DNA from: an uncultured Verrucomicrobiota bacterium
GTDB taxonomy: Bacteria; Verrucomicrobiota; Verrucomicrobiia; Limisphaerales; UBA1412
Direction of reading: 5' to 3'
DNA: 64,000 nucleotides
NCBI GenBank assembly: GCA_944389455.1
Contig: CALXMK010000005.1
Location: 67,483 to 131,482 of the forward strand
How positions within the stretch are numbered: the stretch's first letter is position 1; every line of letters begins with the position of its first letter. Shown one piece after another: positions 61,610-64,000 of this stretch. The translations under genes were made by a program, and so were the position numbers. Under the pieces are notes generated by a model. The model was given only the letters and a program-made list of their open reading frames with translations. It had not been told where the DNA came from and searched no databases.

Positions 61610-63205
61610 TTATCTCTCGGGAGTATTAGCAACCACAGGAGACATCGTCGAGGTCGACGTTTTATTTGTCCTGGAAGAAGTGCCAGTTGAACTTCCTCCT
61701 TTGTTGTTCTCTTGAGCCGTCGAAGAGGTCTGCTCTCCATTTGCTTGGGTACCGGAAGATGTTTCATCTCGTTTGGGCAAATTCAACCTCACTCTCAGAG
61801 CATCTCCCATTAAGGGTTCCCGTTCGTCAGCTATCTGCAAAAATTGTTTCAAAGCAGATCTGCGCATACTCTGAAAATCAGGCAAGCCAACCCTCTCCTC
61901 GGAAGCTGTATCATTCACCTCACTCTGATATTTCTGCCAAATTTTCAATGCCATTGCTGCATTGCCTGTAGCCTCATCTTCCTGAGACAACGCAAGAGCA
62001 TAGAAAGAACTAAAAAGCAATCCATCAATAATTCCTCGAACTCGATCTGGTGAATTATCTCGAACATCCTCTTCCACTCGTTCTACAACAAATTCATCCA
62101 ACGCAATTTTATCTGGAGTTGAAGTAGAATCACCACTTAAAAGATTTTGATCCGGATAACGTTCAGCAAATTCTCTAAAATAATTTGCTGCTTCTGAAAT
62201 ACGATTATAACTATAGAGAAAATAAATAGCATCTTTGAGAAAATTCTTGTGCGCAGACAGGATATGCGCACGATTTACCTCATCCTTCTCTGCAAATTCC
62301 AGATAAGCCTTATCCGTATTTGGAATCGCATCCAAATTCGGACGATATTCATAGGTATTATTAAAAGGATTAGTAATCAAACGCCCACGATGAAAGTTAA
62401 TCAACATCGGCTGATAAATTGAACGCTGCAGCGGCATCAGATCATCTCCTTTACGTGACTTCTCCATCCCGAGCATTGCCCAATAAATAGCATGAACTTC
62501 CGCCAGACGCCAATCCAAAGGTCCAAATTTGTCATCCACTTTTTTCATAAACTGCGGATCTAATTTATACTCTTCCTTCAATCGGCGGACATTCTCTTTC
62601 TCATCATCCGTCTGCGGATTCAGCACTTTCTCCCAATTCAAGGGCATCGTCTCTCCGAGTAACGACTCCATTTCCTGAGCCCAAAAAGTCTTATAATACA
62701 TATGGTAATCATCCAGATAATAACCGATTTTATGCTGGAAAAACCATGAAAGCTCCCGATACATTGAAGCTCGATCCGGATTATATACCAACCCCTCATC
62801 CCTTAATAATTTGATACCAGAATTGACCCAATGCCAACGCTGACGCGGGTCATTAAACTTAATTGAAATATTATAGGCCAAATTCCATGCCTGCCAATTC
62901 CAGACAGGGGCAAAAGTAGGCTCTAATTTAGTAATCCAATCCGCCAGTTGTATCGTTTCAAAATAACGACCTTGATCGCCTAGGTCTGTCATGCGAATCC
63001 AAAGAACATTAGCAATTAATCCACGAAATCCACCTAAGGCCACTGTCGTAAAAGCCAACATCGGAGGCGCATTTTCCAACACCTCTAACCGAGTCAACCC
63101 CAATTCTCCTCTTTTGATATTTATTTCTTTCTGCAAGAAATTAACACCAATCATGCAAATGAGGACAATACCCAACATTAGCGATTTAAACACTTTGGAA
63201 TTCAT
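61610..63205 (-). CDS. Unassigned protein with N-terminal membrane helix and helical repeats
   Basis: A 531-aa protein I do not recognise. Seen: a single N-terminal membrane helix (about residues 8-24), then a soluble helical region with TPR-like pairs and many aromatic residues (TKLEPTFAPVWNWQAWNLAYN, MYRELSWFFQHKIGYYLDD, FLYSYNRISEAANYFREFAERYP), and a Thr/Ser/Asn-rich C-terminal tail of about 40 residues. Its start overlaps the stop of the upstream gene (63205), so the two are coupled. The most likely topology is one helix with the body outside the cytoplasm. A link with a transporter is suggested by the neighbour. Confidence 0.6.
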   Translation of the reverse strand: MNSKVFKSLMLGIVLICMIGVNFLQKEINIKRGELGLTRLEVLENAPPMLAFTTVALGGFRGLIANVLWIRMTDLGDQGRYFETIQLADWITKLEPTFAPVWNWQAWNLAYNISIKFNDPRQRWHWVNSGIKLLRDEGLVYNPDRASMYRELSWFFQHKIGYYLDDYHMYYKTFWAQEMESLLGETMPLNWEKVLNPQTDDEKENVRRLKEEYKLDPQFMKKVDDKFGPLDWRLAEVHAIYWAMLGMEKSRKGDDLMPLQRSIYQPMLINFHRGRLITNPFNNTYEYRPNLDAIPNTDKAYLEFAEKDEVNRAHILSAHKNFLKDAIYFLYSYNRISEAANYFREFAERYPDQNLLSGDSTSTPDKIALDEFVVERVEEDVRDNSPDRVRGIIDGLLFSSFYALALSQEDEATGNAAMALKIWQKYQSEVNDTASEERVGLPDFQSMRRSALKQFLQIADEREPLMGDALRVRLNLPKRDETSSGTQANGEQTSSTAQENNKGGSSTGTSSRTNKTSTSTMSPVVANTPER

Positions 63206-63996
63206 TAGCTTTGCCCTCCTTTAGCTAATGCCAGCTCCCGGCGAGAAAAACAATAAATTCCTAAACACGCAAAAAGACCTCCTGATACAATCACAATCTG
63301 CCCTATTGCCGAAAAAATCATCATCCAGGTAATCGTCCTTCCCTGACTAAGTAATTCAACTGGTGAAAAATCCCTTACCAAATTAACAGCGCTCCTTAAC
63401 ACTTTAAAGATATACACCGTCGCCTTATCAAAAGGCGTCTGAACATCTATTCTGCCTGTTTCATGATTGACTCCCGCAATTCCACCCTCGTCAATTACCT
63501 GTGTCATCGTACTAGTTGAAAGTCCCATGATCAAAATAAAAATTGCAAAGAATGAAGCTACAGGAAAGGAGAGAAAACTGGATGCCGAGAGTCCAATCGC
63601 CCCTAATAATGCCAGCCAACAGAAAAGCACAAATAATCCTTTGGCATAATTAACTAAAAATCCTCCCTGCCGATAAAGCACCTCCATCCCACCGTTTACA
63701 TCAAAGAAAAAGGTATCGGCCTGATTATTTAAAAACCTGATATGTAAAACTCCATTTTCATCAAGCAAATTGGGTGGTATCTCTAATTCATTTGGAGTAT
63801 TAGGAACCATCATCACTACTGTCCGCATGGATTTTGGAGTATTCGCAGGCCCCAATTCCCACATCATCGGGAAAGTGCGGGTATCCTCAAAAGTTGAAGT
63901 GTGGCTCATTGCAACAAACTCCACTCTCATATATAAAGGCTTATCCTTAAGCCCAGCCGCCGCCATCCCCAATGGAATACTCCACTCACGCATCAT
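63205..63996 (-). CDS. Membrane protein, C-terminal part of an ABC-2-permease-like protein (partial)
   Basis: The gene runs off the window edge, so only the C-terminal 263 residues or so are seen; the apparent Met at the edge need not be the start. Seen: an extracytoplasmic-type beta region (about residues 1-120), then four hydrophobic helices (about 125-255). FSPVELLSQGRTITWMMIF resembles the last-loop motif of ABC-2 permeases such as NosY-type proteins. The call rests on that alone. It overlaps the start of the TPR-like gene by one base, so they are probably one operon with further genes outside the window. Confidence 0.5.
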   Translation of the reverse strand: MMREWSIPLGMAAAGLKDKPLYMRVEFVAMSHTSTFEDTRTFPMMWELGPANTPKSMRTVVMMVPNTPNELEIPPNLLDENGVLHIRFLNNQADTFFFDVNGGMEVLYRQGGFLVNYAKGLFVLFCWLALLGAIGLSASSFLSFPVASFFAIFILIMGLSTSTMTQVIDEGGIAGVNHETGRIDVQTPFDKATVYIFKVLRSAVNLVRDFSPVELLSQGRTITWMMIFSAIGQIVIVSGGLFACLGIYCFSRRELALAKGGQS

Positions 63997-64000
63997 CCCC

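Noticed and set aside
1-64000. SRP RNA, tmRNA or RNase P RNA in the gaps
   Set aside because: The conserved core sequences of these RNAs were not seen in any intergenic region on either strand.

Overview
The window looks like a chromosomal segment of a Gram-negative bacterium of the PVC group, most likely Verrucomicrobiota (Opitutae-like). This is inferred from gene content, not from a marker phylogeny. The genome is AT-rich. Outer-membrane and periplasmic functions are plentiful: LpoB and YcfL lipoproteins, Mpl, a fused SecDF, DsbD, and many secreted proteins. Group-typical features include a DUF2723 membrane protein, a CdaA/CdaR cyclic-di-AMP pair, a very large signal peptidase I and hopanoid radical-SAM enzymes. 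HydG with a TM1266-type regulator and a His-type Thi4 suggests an anaerobic lifestyle. Few genes have a clear Shine-Dalgarno sequence. There is no rRNA, CRISPR array, prophage or insertion sequence; one tRNA (Val, anticodon CAC) is present.

Layout. 0-4.1 kb: YcfL-like lipoprotein, lpoB and ppdK, ending in a strong terminator. 4.1-7.4 kb: an M48 peptidase with a TerB-like tail and a LysR regulator, both on the minus strand. 7.4-14.7 kb: secreted esterase, a 1236-aa DUF2723/TPR membrane protein, a divergent subtilase and a bile-acid/Na+ symporter-like transporter. 14.9-22.6 kb (minus): an exonuclease-like protein, a secreted LVIVD beta-propeller, and the run yajC-secDF-terC-exoD. 22.9-25.5 kb: a Spy-like secreted protein and mpl. 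25.5-29.4 kb: 1.15 kb of DNA without genes that looks decayed, then a tiny membrane ORF and two paralogous secreted HEAT-like proteins, the second frameshifted. 29.4-32.8 kb: yraN, then the TM1266-hydG-thi4 operon. 33-37 kb: GH2 glycosidase, thpR and a secreted EEP-family phosphoesterase. 37.3-41.5 kb (minus): nfo-folP-cdaA-cdaR, and hemB. 41.6-45.4 kb: prs-rplY-pth-rpsF-ssb-rplI. 45.5-48.7 kb: a zinc-ribbon coiled-coil protein and aroQ-accB-accC. 49-53.3 kb: dsbD, an orphan protein, a HIT protein, panB and a corrinoid adenosyltransferase. 53.4-58 kb: tRNA-Val, a small lipoprotein, hpnH, hpnJ and lepB. 58-64 kb: mntP, hflC and hflK, a PRTase, and two membrane-associated proteins, the last cut by the window edge.

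How it works together. Most of the window is housekeeping: envelope synthesis and secretion (lpoB, mpl, yajC/secDF, lepB, dsbD, hflKC), the start of fatty-acid synthesis (accBC), translation (rplY, pth, rpsF, rplI, tRNA-Val), and cofactors (hemB, folP, panB, thi4, adenosylcobalamin). The least ordinary parts are the HydG/Thi4 operon without any other hydrogenase gene, the HEAT-like paralogue locus next to decayed DNA, and the hopanoid side-chain genes next to a small lipoprotein and the signal peptidase. I found no clear evidence of a wholly new multi-gene system; the HEAT-like locus is the nearest candidate.
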